The notes: generated from the letters alone by a model not told the origin. DNA of 64,000 nt from CAVPJC01 sp963705155 (GCA_963705155.1 CAVPJC010000006.1:124001-188000); one strand, 5' to 3'. Counted from the first letter of the stretch, positions 18,492 through 28,650 are shown. Made by a program: numbers and translations.

Positions 18492-21022
18492 ATGAAGCCA
18501 TCCCTTCAAAAAATTCAAAAAATTCTAAAATTGGAAGCCGACCAGGGTTATGGCAATCGCGCCGTTATTGGTGGCCTTGACCGCTTACTGGGTACCTGGG
18601 AACCGGAAGCACGCCTGGATGGTGTGCCTGAAGAATTGATCCAGGTGGTAGGCTCACGCCTGCGGGATTACCCGCGCCTGAGCGAAACCAGCCGCGCCGA
18701 AACCCTGGAAGGGTTATGGCGGCGGCTGCACAGCGAAAGCGGCACACAGCCATCCCCCCTGCCCCCGGCGCCTCGCCCCGGGCAAAGCGCACCCGTCCAT
18801 GTAGCCTCTCCCCGCCCGGCACACCCGGCTGCTGCATCGGCCCCCGCCTCCAGCGAGGATACCGTTGCCGTATCAACCCTGCCGGAAGCGGCCCCTGGTC
18901 AGCAGGCAGAATATCGAGCACACACGCCCATGCCATCGGGCGAGCCGGCTGCCCTGAGCGCGCCCGTCACTGTGCTCCAGCATGTCGGGCCCAGGCATGC
19001 TCAAACCCTGGCGCGCCTGGGTATCCAATCGCTGCGGGATATGCTGTATTATTTCCCGCGCCGCTACGACGATTACTCTCAGCTCAAACCGATCAACCGC
19101 CTGTGGTACGGCGAAGAGGTAACCGTCATCGGAACCATCGAAACTGTCACCACCCGGCCAATTCGCTCCGGGCAATCCAAGATCGTCGAAGCCGTAGTAT
19201 CCGATGGCACCGGAAAATTGCGCCTGACCTGGTACAACCCGTGGGAAGCCAAACGCCTGCACAATGGCATGCAGGTGTGCCTGTCTGGGCGCGTGGATCA
19301 GTACCTGGGCCGCCTGGTGATGAGCAACCCCGAAGTGGAGCCTTTGGAGCAGGTGCAGCTCAGCACCAACCGCATTGTCCCAGTTTACCCCCTGACTGCC
19401 CAGATCACCCAGCGCTGGCTGCGCAAATTGATGAACCAGGTGGTCACCTATTGGGCGCCGCGCGTGCACGACCACCTGCCCCAGAGCGTCCGCTCAGCCG
19501 CCGGTTTGATGGATCTATCCACCGCGCTGGTGCAGGTGCATTTCCCCGACTCTGCCGGCGAGCTGAAGGCTGCCCGCCGCCGGCTGGCGTTCGACGAAAT
19601 TTTTCTGCTCCAGATGGGTGTGCTTGGGCAAAAACGCTCGCTGGCAGGCGCAGACGGGCAGCGTCTTCGAAATTGATGATGAATGGCTGGAAACCCGCCT
19701 GCAATCGCTGCCCTTCCCGCTCACCGGAGCCCAACAACGCGCCGTGGCCGATGTGCGCGCCGATCTGACCAGCGGACGCCCGATGAACCGCCTGCTGCAG
19801 GGCGACGTGGGATCAGGAAAAACCGTGGTGGCTGCCCTGGCTCTGGCCATGGTGACCCGCCAGGGCGCCCAGGCTGCCGTCATGGCCCCCACCGGTATCC
19901 TGGCCGAACAACATTACAAAAGCATGCTGCGCCTGCTGGCCAACCCGGAAAATGAAAACCCGGCTTTGCAACCTGAACAAATCCGCCTGATGGTTGGGGC
20001 GACTCCCGAGGCGGAAAAGCGAGAGATCCAGGCCGGTCTGGCGGATGGGGCCATCAAGCTGGTGATCGGCACCCATGCTCTGATCGAAGACCCGGTGGAA
20101 TTTGCCGATCTGCAGTTGGCCATCATCGATGAGCAGCACCGCTTCGGTGTGGAGCAGCGCGCTGCCCTGCGCTCCAAGGGCAGCAACCCTCATCTGCTGG
20201 TGATGACCGCCACGCCCATCCCGCGCTCGCTGGCCCTCACCGTCTACGGCGACCTGGAGCTTTCGGTGATGGATGAAATGCCCCCGGGTCGCCAGCCCGT
20301 GAGCACCCATGTGCTCATACCGCTGGAACGGGAGCGTGCTTACCGCCTTATCCAAAGCCAGGTGGAAGCCGGAAGACAGGCCTTCATTATCTACCCACTG
20401 GTGGAAGAAAGTGAAAAGAGCGAAAGCAAGGCCGCCGTCGAAGAACAAACCCGCCTGCAGCGCGAGGTGTTCCCACACCTGCGCCTGGGCTTGCTGCATG
20501 GCCGCCTGCACTCGGAAGAAAAAGATGACGTGATGAGCCGCTTCCACAGTGGAGAGTTCAATATCCTGGTTTCAACTTCGGTGGTAGAAGTGGGCGTGGA
20601 TGTACCCAACGCCACGGTCATGCTGATTGAAAGCGCCAACCGCTTCGGCCTGGCGCAGCTTCACCAGTTCCGCGGCCGGGTCGGGCGAGGTCGACCAGCA
20701 GTCATACTGCCTGCTCATCCCCGAAACCCCCGACGCCGCCGAAAACGAGCGCCTGCAGGCCATGGCAGAAACCAATGACGGCTTCGTGCTGGCTGAAAAA
20801 GACCTGGAACAACGCGGCCCGGGCGACTTCCTGGGCTCGCGCCAGTCGGGGTATGGCGATTTACAAATGGCCCGGCTGACCGATGTGCACTTGATCGAAG
20901 AGGTGCGGCGGCTTGCATCGCTTGTGTTTGAGAAGGACCCAGACTTGAAATCCGCAGAACACCAGCTCCTGAGCAGCGCAGTGCAGCGTTTCTGGCATCC
21001 AGGGAAAGGGGATCAGAGTTAA
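18492..21022 (+). CDS. recG: ATP-dependent DNA helicase RecG (two frameshifts)
   Basis: About 843 residues. An N-terminal extension of about 160 residues with a Pro/Ala linker, common in this phylum, comes before the wedge domain (LYYFPRRYDDYSQ, then the OB-fold). The helicase core shows Walker A LQGDVGSGKTVVAA, the DEQH box in IIDEQHRFGVEQR, motif III TATPIPRSLALTVYGDLE, and motif VI LAQLHQFRGRVGRG. The end carries GFVLAEKDLEQRGPGDFLG, typical of RecG. Frames change near 19640 and 20690 without loss of conserved sequence. It rescues stalled forks and moves branched DNA. It lies 11 bases after degV and four before coaD. Confidence 0.93.
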
Positions 21023-21025
21023 ATT

Positions 21026-21550
21026 ATGGTGCGCGCTATATTTCCCGGAACTTTCGATCCGATCCACCTGGGGCACGTGGATATTGTCCAACGCGCCACG
21101 AAAATGTTTGATGAAGTGATCCTGGCGGTCTATGACAAACCGCTCAAATCGCTCCTGTTTTCACCTGATATACGCATGGCTCTGGCCCGTGAAGCCATCC
21201 AGGATAACCCAAAAATCAAAGTGATGGGGTACAGCGGATTGACGGTGAAATTTTGCGAAAGCGTTGGAGCGCAGGTGATTGTGCGCGGGCTGCGTGTATT
21301 TTCCGATTTTGAATACGAGTTCCGCATGGCGCTGGCAAACCACCGCCTCTCCCCGGAAATTGAACTGGTAGCTTTGATCACAGCCGAGGAGCACACCTTT
21401 TTGTCGTCTACCACCGTGCGCGAGATCGCCTCGCTGGGCGGCGATGTGAGCAGCATGGTGCCGCCGCACGTGGAGAAAGCGCTCAAGGCGCGCTTCAAAG
21501 AGTTGGGCGATGGCCAGCAGGTGGTGCCAAGCACGTCTTTGCGCGATTAA
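21026..21550 (+). CDS. coaD: Phosphopantetheine adenylyltransferase
   Basis: 174 residues. FPGTFDPIHLGHVDIVQRA contains the T/HxGH nucleotidyltransferase motif, and the rest fits CoaD: VIVRGLRVFSDFEYEFRMAL and FLSSTTVREIASLGGDVS. It transfers AMP from ATP to 4'-phosphopantetheine, the fourth step from pantothenate to coenzyme A. Starts four bases after recG, so it belongs to the same transcript. The length is a little over the usual 160 because of a polar tail. Confidence 0.96.
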   Translation: MVRAIFPGTFDPIHLGHVDIVQRATKMFDEVILAVYDKPLKSLLFSPDIRMALAREAIQDNPKIKVMGYSGLTVKFCESVGAQVIVRGLRVFSDFEYEFRMALANHRLSPEIELVALITAEEHTFLSSTTVREIASLGGDVSSMVPPHVEKALKARFKELGDGQQVVPSTSLRD

Positions 21551-21567
21551 TTATTGCTGGCAATCTG

Positions 21568-21596
21568 TTGACGAATTGGCATAAAACGTGTAATCT
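21568..21596 (+). promoter_or_regulatory. Promoter for the coiled-coil protein gene
   Basis: TTGACG at 21568-21573, exactly 17 bases, then TAATCT at 21591-21596. It lies in the gap after coaD, 63 bases before the GTG start at 21659. Confidence 0.65.
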
Positions 21597-21658
21597 AATG
21601 TTAAAGATAATGAGAACAACCTCGATAAACGCACAATACCTTGCAGGGGAGGAAGCCT

Positions 21659-22123
21659 GTGGACATTCTGCACTTAGTTGATCGCCTTGAAGAATTATTC
21701 AACCAGAGCCGCCCGATCTGGTTTACCCACAATGTTGTCGTGGATGAAGACCGGATGCTCGACTTGATCGACCAGATGCGGGTGGCAATTCCCGAAGAGG
21801 TGAAGAAAGCCCAGCAGGTGCTTGTCCAACGTGACCGGATCCTGGCGCAGGCTCAGGAAGAAGCCAACCGGACACTGGCAATCGCCCGCGAGAAGAGCGA
21901 CCAGCTCGTAGAACGAGACGCCATCGTGCAGGCAGCCCAATCGCGCGCCGAGGAAATCATCCACCAGGCGCGGGCCGATATCGTCAATTCACGCCAGGAT
22001 GCCGACGAGTATGTCATTGAAACGCTGCGTAAGCTGGAGATGGAAATGGAGCGCACCCTGAGCCAGGTGCGTAACGGTATCCGGCTGCTCACCCCCGAGC
22101 GCCCACCCGATAAAGAATCCTGA
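21659..22123 (+). CDS. Coiled-coil protein, DivIVA or F-type b-subunit-like
   Basis: 154 residues from the GTG at 21659, preferred because GGGGAGG lies directly before it. After a short N-terminal domain (VDILHLVDRLEELFNQ) a long charged helix runs from about residue 45 to 140. It has Ala-rich heptads (ILAQAQEEANRTLAIAREK) resembling the DivIVA/YlmH or ATP-synthase b-subunit class of coiled coils. No membrane segment is seen. The family is often found next to coaD in this phylum. A role in cell shape or division is possible but unproven. Confidence 0.7.
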   Translation: MDILHLVDRLEELFNQSRPIWFTHNVVVDEDRMLDLIDQMRVAIPEEVKKAQQVLVQRDRILAQAQEEANRTLAIAREKSDQLVERDAIVQAAQSRAEEIIHQARADIVNSRQDADEYVIETLRKLEMEMERTLSQVRNGIRLLTPERPPDKES

Positions 22124-22150
22124 AGAGCGCGAATTACGATACATTTACCG

Positions 22151-22194
22151 AACGTGGATGCACCCGCCTGTGTGGGCGGGAGCGTCCACGTTTT
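22151..22194. terminator. Strong hairpin terminator
   Basis: aacgtgga and tccacgtt, with a second inner stem cccgcc/gggcgg, followed by TTTTG. It closes the recG-coaD-coiled-coil block and lies just past the stop of the convergent SDR gene, so it can serve both directions. Confidence 0.85.
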
Positions 22195-22200
22195 GATTTC

Positions 22201-23019
22201 CTACCCACCGCGCTCGCGGCGGGTGAAGCTCCGTTCGATCAGCGTATCCATCACCCCCGGGAAGGCGGCATTCAGCCAGATTACCCAGCGCATGACAGCC
22301 GGGAGGATGACTGCCCGCCGCGGACGGCGCGCCACCTGTAAAACGCTGGCCGCCACAGTCTCGGCGCTCAAACGCAGACGGGCGGGTGTGGTGACGCCCG
22401 TTCGCCGCCGGATTCGCGCGTGTTCTGAAAACTCGGTGGTCACGGCCCCCGGATAAATACCTGAAACATGAATGCCCAGCGGCTGCACCTCACGGCGCAG
22501 GGCGTCGGTGAAGCCGCGCAAGGCATATTTGCTGGCTGCATAAATGGAGTAGGTGGGCGTAGCCACAAAACTGGCCATGGAAGCCATATTAATAATATGC
22601 CCGCTGCGCTGCGCCAACATGTGCGGCAGCACTGCCCGGGTCATCTGCACCGTTCCCAACAGGTTCACCCGTATCTGCGCTTCGATATCCTCCAGCGGAT
22701 CCAATTTCTCGAGCCAATCCAGGCGGCCAAAACCGGCGTTGTTCAACAGCAAGTCAATCCTGCCGTAATGCTCCAGCGCAGCCAAAACCAGGTGTTCAAT
22801 CTCATCCTGGCGCGTGATATCTGCGGACACAGCCAGAGCATCGCCGCCAGACGTACGAATTTCCCGGGAGAGACTTTCCAGGCGGTCTAAGCGGCGCGCA
22901 GCCAGTACCACGCGGTATCCCTGATGGGCAAACAACCGGGCAGTGGCTGCACCAATCCCGGAAGACGCCCCGGTGATCAGCATCACAGACTGGCGGGGGT
23001 GGACAGGCTCCTGGCTCAT
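22201..23019 (-). CDS. Short-chain dehydrogenase/reductase
   Basis: 272 residues, classical SDR. The nucleotide motif TGASSGIGAATA (about 16-27), the NNAG motif in LLLNNAGFG (about 91-99), the catalytic YAASK near residue 160 with the serine in NMASMASF before it, and the PGAVTTEF segment after it are all present. An Arg after the glycine motif (LAARRLDRL) suggests NADPH. A basic, partly hydrophobic C-terminal extension could touch the membrane. The substrate cannot be told. It is the last high-GC gene before the polysaccharide island. Confidence 0.9.
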   Translation of the reverse strand: MSQEPVHPRQSVMLITGASSGIGAATARLFAHQGYRVVLAARRLDRLESLSREIRTSGGDALAVSADITRQDEIEHLVLAALEHYGRIDLLLNNAGFGRLDWLEKLDPLEDIEAQIRVNLLGTVQMTRAVLPHMLAQRSGHIINMASMASFVATPTYSIYAASKYALRGFTDALRREVQPLGIHVSGIYPGAVTTEFSEHARIRRRTGVTTPARLRLSAETVAASVLQVARRPRRAVILPAVMRWVIWLNAAFPGVMDTLIERSFTRRERGG

Positions 23020-23132
23020 GGCATACGTTTTCCTTTCGGGTCAATACTGGCTACATGATACCATTTGTCGGGCTGGAGCAATGGATCTGGGTATTGGATG
23101 AAATCAAGCAGCCACAATTCTTGGGACAGATA

Positions 23133-23165
23133 CAGTATTGCAACAGTATTGCAATAGTATTGCGG
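23133..23165 (+). repeat. Three 11-bp direct repeats upstream of a promoter
   Basis: cagtattgcaa, cagtattgcaa and tagtattgcgg follow one another without a gap at 23133-23143, 23144-23154 and 23155-23165. The last ends five bases before a -35 box. An 11-bp repeat step places the copies on one face of the helix, the pattern used by OmpR/PhoB-type activators. The bound protein is unknown. Confidence 0.75.
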
Positions 23166-23170
23166 TCATA

Positions 23171-23199
23171 TTGACGCCCCGTCTGGTTTATGGTATAAA
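23171..23199 (+). promoter_or_regulatory. Promoter of the polysaccharide island
   Basis: TTGACG at 23171-23176, 17 bases, TATAAA at 23194-23199. Transcription would start about 23206, some 630 bases before the first island gene. The 11-bp repeats stand directly upstream. Confidence 0.65.
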
Positions 23200-23205
23200 A
23201 TTGAA

Positions 23206-23832
23206 GCTGGTGGGCTAAAGTTATTTAAATGGACCAGGGGAATGTTAGAAATTCCCCAATTGGAATAACATTTGCCAGGCTTGTTCATTTTTCCTGGTTG
23301 TTTTTAGGAGAACAGTCAGGAGCTCAGAATAACTACTGAGTTTGGCGGTGTTCTGTAGAATAACAACATTCTCCGTCTGAGGCAAACCAGGCGGAGCCAT
23401 GAACTGGGGGACGGGGATGCACCCTGAGTTCCAGGTAAATAATATCATGATTTACCGATTGCAATAACGTTTCCAGAGTTGAAGGGTGAATTATTTACCG
23501 GACTCAGCACATGTCGCCATCGCAGCTAAACTGGCTGGTTACCTACGAACACAACAGCCCTGCCGGTTTGCCCCGCTGCGTTTTCCACTTCTCCCTCCCA
23601 TATCCGAATAGTTTACGTCGCAGAATATAAACGGCTCATCAAAGCTGGATTTGATATTCCCGTCGATCTCGCAAGAAGGTTATTATTGTCGAGAGGGCGG
23701 AGCATAGGTAGCAGCTATTTAACCCCTCAGATCATCTCCGAGACAATGTTTATACTGCCAGCCGGCTGCTGCGGACCAGGGAACCATCCATACGGTTTAT
23801 ATTGTGCGCCAGATTTGATTGAGAGGTGAGTT
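23206..23832 (+). promoter_or_regulatory. Long structured 5' leader, no convincing gene
   Basis: No credible coding frame is present. Several hairpins can be drawn: ggggaat/attcccc at 23238-23258, gaactgggg/ccctgagttc at 23401-23431, and ggtaaat/atttacc at 23434-23456. A weak CCAGG/CCTGG stem followed by TTGTTTTT at 23275-23305 could act as an attenuator. A 67-codon minus-strand frame at 23245-23448 has no recognisable product. Base content falls well below that of the gene before it. The leader may regulate the long operon downstream; I recognise no known riboswitch. Confidence 0.4.
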
Positions 23833-25017
23833 ATGGGACGGATAGGAACGAACGGTATTACTGCCAAACGGAATATCCTGATCGTTGACGATGACCCGGA
23901 TACCTGCCAACTGCTAGAGCTACTGTTTAGCCGAAAAGGTTTTCATACGATGGTTGCCGGATCAGGCGAAGAAGCGCTTACCTATATCCGGGAAGGCAAT
24001 CCGGATATTTGCGTCCTGGACGTGATGATGCCGGAGATGGATGGTTGGGAGACTTTCGAGCGTGTGCGTACGTTTTCCAATATCCCGGTGCTTTTTCTGA
24101 CAGCCATGATCTCTGGTGAGAGCGCGGTCCGGGCTCTGACTCTGGGGGTGAATGATTACGTACGCAAGCCGTTCCACCCGGATGAGCTGGTGGCGCGCAT
24201 CGCGGCATTGCTGAATATCGCCAGATCTGTGCCTGTTTCTACAAACATCAAGCCGGTGCAATTGCTTACCCACAGGCCATCGGTATCGGTTATTATTCCA
24301 ACCCTAAACGAAGCCGAAAATCTACCACTTGTCCTTCCCTATCTTCCTCTGGATTGGGTTGATGAAGTTATTCTGGTCGACGGACGATCAACAGACGGCA
24401 CTGTGCAAGTTGCGAAGGAGCTTTTGCCTACCATTAATGTGATTTTAGAAGAGAGGCGGGGAAAAGGAGCTGCTTTATGCGCAGGGTATCATGCCGCTTG
24501 GGGAGATATCTGATTGTCCTGGATGCAGATGGCTCCCATGACCCGCGGGAAATCCCTCGTTATGTCGGCGCACTTATGGAGGGAGCTGATTTTGCTAAAG
24601 GCAGCCGCTTTGCGCCGGGGGGCGGCACTACAGACATGCCGCGTATCCGCCAGTTTGGTAACCGTTTCTTTGTGCTTCTGATAAACAATCTGTTTAATGT
24701 GCACTTTACCGACCTGTGCTACGGATACCACGCCTTCTGGCGCTACTGCCTGAACACCATCGCCCTGGAGGATGTGGATGGATTTATGAGATCGACACAG
24801 CTATCTACCTGCGCACCCTACATCAGCACTTGCGAGTGGCCGAGGTGCCGAGCTTCGATAGGTCATCGTTTTCGTGGCGTTGGAAAACTGCGCACTTTCC
24901 CGGACGGATGGCGCGTTTTAAAAACTGATCGTCCGTGAGACGAAGCGCAATTACTTCTCGCCGTGCAATGAGCTCCACGAAGGCTTCCGAGGCCACCGGC
25001 CAGAAAGGCTTCCTTAG
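23833..25017 (+). CDS. Response-regulator receiver domain fused to a GT2 glycosyltransferase (frameshifts in the second half)
   Basis: The first 226 residues are in one intact frame. Residues 13-130 are a full REC domain: acidic pocket Asp19-Asp21, phospho-acceptor Asp63 in VLDVMMPEMDGW, Thr90 and Lys112. From about residue 150 a GT2 transferase of the DPM1/DPG-synthase type begins (VSVIIPTLNEAENLP, VILVDGRSTDGT, RGKGAALCAGY). It continues in other frames with LDADGSHDP, RFFVLLINNLFNVHFTDLCYGYHAF and GVGKLRTFPDGWRVLK. Frame changes occur near 24505, 24785, 24870 and 24922. The end is set approximately. No DNA-binding domain is present, so phosphorylation may control sugar transfer directly. 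It leads the polysaccharide island. Confidence 0.75.
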
Positions 25018-25060
25018 CTGGCTACCTCTTGTTGTGAAGGATTACTAAAAGGAAAAAAAT

Positions 25061-25306
25061 GTGAATAACGGCCTGTGCTTGGTAGAAGTAGCATCCATCG
25101 AGCACGAGCATATCCATGGCGAAGGCAAGCTAAGGGCATTTTCGGCAGGTTGGGCAATATTAAAAGCAATGATCCAGGAACGTTTCAAACGACCTGATAA
25201 AAATGCGGTCGAGAAGCTCTCATTGTTCGTTGAGCCTGAAGGAGTTACCATGGAGCATTTGGGGCAAACAACACGAAAAGCAGGAAGTGAGTTTGATAAG
25301 TGTTGA
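25061..25306 (+). pseudogene. C-terminal remnant of a second GT2 glycosyltransferase
   Basis: 81 codons from a GTG. The segment VASIEHEHIHGEGKLRAFSAGWAILKAMI lines up with the end of the preceding transferase, where VPSFD and GVGKLRTFPDGWRVLK stand at matching positions. All catalytic parts are missing. The last part is polar and shows no homology I can see. I read it as what remains of a duplicated or recombined transferase gene. The stop overlaps the ATG of the next gene (TGATG). Confidence 0.5.
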
Positions 25307-26262
25307 TGCCGCTTGATGTTTCTGTGATCATTTGCACACACACTGAGGAGCGTTGGAATTATCTTGTCGAAGGCGGTGAGCTCATCCAGCGTCAAAGCTC
25401 CCCGCCGCAAGAAATTATCCTGGTCATCGACCACAACCCGAAGCTGTGTGAGAGAGCGAAGAAAGAATTTCCTGCAGTTCGGGTCATTGAGAACACAGAA
25501 GACAAGGGAGCTTCTGGTTCAAAGAACAGTGGTGTATCCGCGGCAAATAGCAGAATTGTCGCTTTTTTGGATGATGATGCCAAAGCGGACATAGACTGGC
25601 TTCGTTATCTTAGACAAGAATTCGAAAACTCAAATATTGTAGGTGTAGGCGGCTTAACGCTACCTTTGTGGCCACAAACAAGACCTGCCTGGTTCCCAGA
25701 AGAATTTTTTTGGGTGGTAGGCTGCACGCATCGCGGCATGCCAGAAGAAGCCGCTCCGGTCAGAAATTTGATTGCGTGCAATATGGCTGTCCTAAAAACG
25801 GTTTTTAACAAAGTCGGTGGATTTCGCAACGGGATTGGACCGATGGGAAGCCATGCCTTGGGGTGTGAAGAAACCGAGTTTTGTATCAGGGTCAGCCAGG
25901 TGTTGCCAAATAGCATCTGGCTGCATCAACCCCAGGCGATAGCCTGGCATCATGTTTCTCCAGCCCGAACGAGCTGGCGCTACTTCTTACGCCGCTGCTA
26001 TGGGGAAGGAAAATCGAAGGCGCTCATCACAAGCTTCGTTGGCTCAAAAGACGGATTAGCATCGGAGCGTGTGCATGCTTTCAAAAACCTACCCATTGCA
26101 GTTTTAAATGGGGTAAGGGAAACAGTTCTAGGGAAGGATCTGTTTGGCCTGGTAAGAGCTGGCGCGATTATTGTCGGGCTGCTGGTTACAATTATCGGTT
26201 ATGAAATGGGCAGGTTATCAGACTTATTTGCTAACCGTTTAGGCCATATTGATTTAGGCTAA
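25306..26262 (+). CDS. GT2 family glycosyltransferase
   Basis: 318 residues, intact. The GT-A fold is visible in VSVIICTHTEERW at the start, EIILVIDHN, and the metal-binding AFLDDDAKAD near residue 88-95. The acceptor region follows, with NMAVLKTVFNKVGGF and GCEETEFCIRV, the ED motif that carries the catalytic base. The C-terminal 60 residues include a hydrophobic segment (AGAIIVGLLVTIIGYEMG) that could tether it to the membrane. It probably adds one sugar to the growing lipid-linked repeat unit. Start ATG 25306; GTG and TTG codons just upstream are in frame but less likely. Confidence 0.88.
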   Translation: MPLDVSVIICTHTEERWNYLVEGGELIQRQSSPPQEIILVIDHNPKLCERAKKEFPAVRVIENTEDKGASGSKNSGVSAANSRIVAFLDDDAKADIDWLRYLRQEFENSNIVGVGGLTLPLWPQTRPAWFPEEFFWVVGCTHRGMPEEAAPVRNLIACNMAVLKTVFNKVGGFRNGIGPMGSHALGCEETEFCIRVSQVLPNSIWLHQPQAIAWHHVSPARTSWRYFLRRCYGEGKSKALITSFVGSKDGLASERVHAFKNLPIAVLNGVRETVLGKDLFGLVRAGAIIVGLLVTIIGYEMGRLSDLFANRLGHIDLG

Positions 26263-26302
26263 GAAGGTCAAGAACTCTTGTGAATGGGAGTAAAACTGAA
26301 AT

Positions 26303-27240
26303 ATGGAAGAGCCTGCACTTTATAACGATTTAATACCAGTAATAGCCCCCAAAGATATCTTCCTTTCAGCAGCAATTATCATAGTTCATTGGATTAATAT
26401 TAGGGATACTATTGAGTGTCTGGAATCAATATCGAAAATAAAATATCCGTGCTTAAGCGTTATCTTAGTAAACAATGGTTCCATTGATTTTAATGAGACC
26501 AAAATTCGCGAAGTATTACCAGAAGTAAAGATCGTTGAGTTGGTTGAGAACCTGGGTTTTGCTGGAGGAAGTAAATCTGGGTATCATCAAAGCTCTTAAC
26601 GATGGCTCGAAAATCATCCTTCTTTTGAATAATGATACTGTGGTTTCCCCTGACCTAATTTCTGATTTATTACCTGCTTTACAAGAACCAGGCGCTGGGA
26701 TCGTAGGGCCTGCCATTTCATATTATGACGAACCTGATAAGATTTGGATTGCAGGGGGTGGTTATAGCCAAATGATTGGTTACTCCTACCGAATTCGTCC
26801 ATTAGCACCCTTCGATGGGTATCACAACGTTGATTGGATCAGCGGTTGTGCATTGTTAGCAAAACGAGAAGTCTTTGAAAAGGTGGGACTGTTCTGGGAA
26901 CCTTTTTTTCTCAATTGTGAGGGAGGTCGATTTTTGCCTGCGGGCAGCCAAAGCAAATTTCAGGTGCATACAAGTCGGAAAACCACTAGTACGTCACAAG
27001 ATATCAGCAAGTTACGGTATTCGTGGTACAGATAATTTTTCCCCGGATAAGGCTTATTATTTTGCCAGGAATCAATTTCTTTTACTTCGTCGTAATTCAT
27101 CAGGTTTGTATGCTTTAAACAGGATTTCTAAGCCAATTTGTTATTGCACTTCCTTTTTGGACATTACAATGTATTATGACAAGAAATATAAAAGTGTTTC
27201 GGCATTATCTCACTGGGATGTTAGATGGAATTTTGGGTAG
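26303..27240 (+). CDS. GT2 glycosyltransferase, rhamnosyltransferase-like (two frameshifts)
   Basis: About 312 residues over three frames. The first has AAIIIVHWINIRDTIECLES and VILVNNGSID; the second LLLNNDTVVSPDLI (the DxD-like NND motif), GPAISYYDEPDKIW and WISGCALLAKREVFEKVG; the third REVDFCLRAAKANF. Together these are the GT2 rhamnosyltransferase pattern (WbbL/RfbF type). Frames change near 26570 and 26920. AT-rich composition (about 40% GC by eye) is unlike the flanking chromosome. Its place between two other transferases fits a role in assembling a surface polysaccharide. Confidence 0.78.
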
Positions 27241-27358
27241 ATCAGGGAAAAGATCTTCGTGACCCAGTTGCCTTTTAATCTAATCGAGCAACCTATATAT
27301 ATTAAAAGATAATACCGTAATAATTTCTCAATTTCCTTGTTTCACCTAAACTAAACCA

Positions 27359-28580
27359 ATGAGAATCTTAATGCTAACCCAGAATTACCCACCACTAATC
27401 GGCGGGATTGAACTATACGTTCGGAATCTTAGTATCGAACTTATCAAGCGAGGACACGATGTATCTGTTGCTACCCTATGGCATGCAGGATCACCAGAGT
27501 TTGAAATCGATCAAGGAATTCGGGTGTATCGAATCCGAGGTTCGATTTATCGAGCGGCACGATTACTTTTTATTAACCCTGAAAGAATTTATGCCCCGCC
27601 GTTCTCTGATCCAGAGCTCTTGTGGGAATTGCAAAAGATAATTGTGCAGGAGCGGCCTGACATCGTACATGCACACAATTGGATTGTCCATTCTTTTTTA
27701 CCAATAAAAGTTTGGAGCCGCGCAGCATTGGTTGTAACCTTACATGACTATGATTTACAGTGTCCAAAATGGTCTCTTTTTTACCGAAATGCTCCTTGCA
27801 ATGGACCAGGTTTTATTAAGTGTCTTGGGTGTGCTGCTAATCATTATGGATTTCTAAAGGGAGTACCTACAGTCCTATCCAGTCGCGTAATGAGCGTCTT
27901 TGAGCGACTTGCCACTGATATGTTCTTACCGGTAAGTCAGGCGGTTGCAGTTGGTAATGGTCTGGTTGGAAGTGGTATGCTATTTCGGGTAATTCCGGCA
28001 TTTATACCAGACAGTTTGGGCAGCAGTAATAATCATTACGAAACTTATCTTTCGCAATTACCAGGCAAGGATTACCTGCTTTTCGTAGGTGCACTAGCAC
28101 AAATAAAAGGGGTCAATGTATTGCTGCGCGCATATAGCAATATTAAAAACGCACCCCCTTTGATACTCATCGGATATGAGACTAGTGATTTTTCAATCCA
28201 GACAACTGAAAAGGTTATTGTTTTGAAGCAATGGCCCCATGAGGCAGTAATGGAAGCCTGGCGACGAAGTACTATTGCGTTGATCCCTTCTATATGGCCC
28301 GACCCTTGCCCGGCTGTAGCAATTGAGGCCATGGCACTCGGTCGACCAGTAATCGCTTCTAAGATTGGCGGTCTCCTTGATCTTGTAGATGATGGAAAAA
28401 CAGGCATTCTGGTTCCGCCTGGTGATTTCTGATGCATTAAGACAAGCCATTGAGCGTTTATTGGATGACTTAGATCTTAGAGAGCGAATGGGGCGAGCTG
28501 GGAAGAATAAGTTTATAGAATTTCAAGCAAGTACAGTGGTACCACGTATCGAAGATGTTTATTACGAGGTAACCCAATAG
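27359..28580 (+). CDS. GT4 family glycosyltransferase (one frameshift near the end)
   Basis: About 407 residues. The N-terminal half has MLTQNYPPLIGGIELYVRN and VHAHNWIVH, and the C-terminal half LLFVGALAQIKGVNVLLRAY and the nucleotide-sugar motif PAVAIEAMALGRPVIASKIGG, with the E-x7-E pair of GT-B retaining enzymes. A Cys-rich insert (KCLGCAANHYGF) sits in the middle, as in some EpsF/GT4 proteins. The frame changes near 28428 after ILVPPGD and picks up with LRQAIERLLDDLDLRERMG. Low GC. Likely acts on undecaprenyl-linked sugar at the inner membrane face. Confidence 0.85.
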
Positions 28581-28650
28581 GTGTATCAAGAATTTTATGA
28601 TTTCTTTGTTAACTCTATTTTATTGAAGGATAAGAAACTATGGATGTTTT

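Noticed and set aside
23133..23165. CRISPR array
   Set aside because: The repeats are only 11 bp, adjoin without spacers, and number three.
23245..23448. 67-codon minus-strand frame in the island leader
   Set aside because: No recognisable product and no good start signal; the hairpins in the same stretch are a better explanation of its structure.
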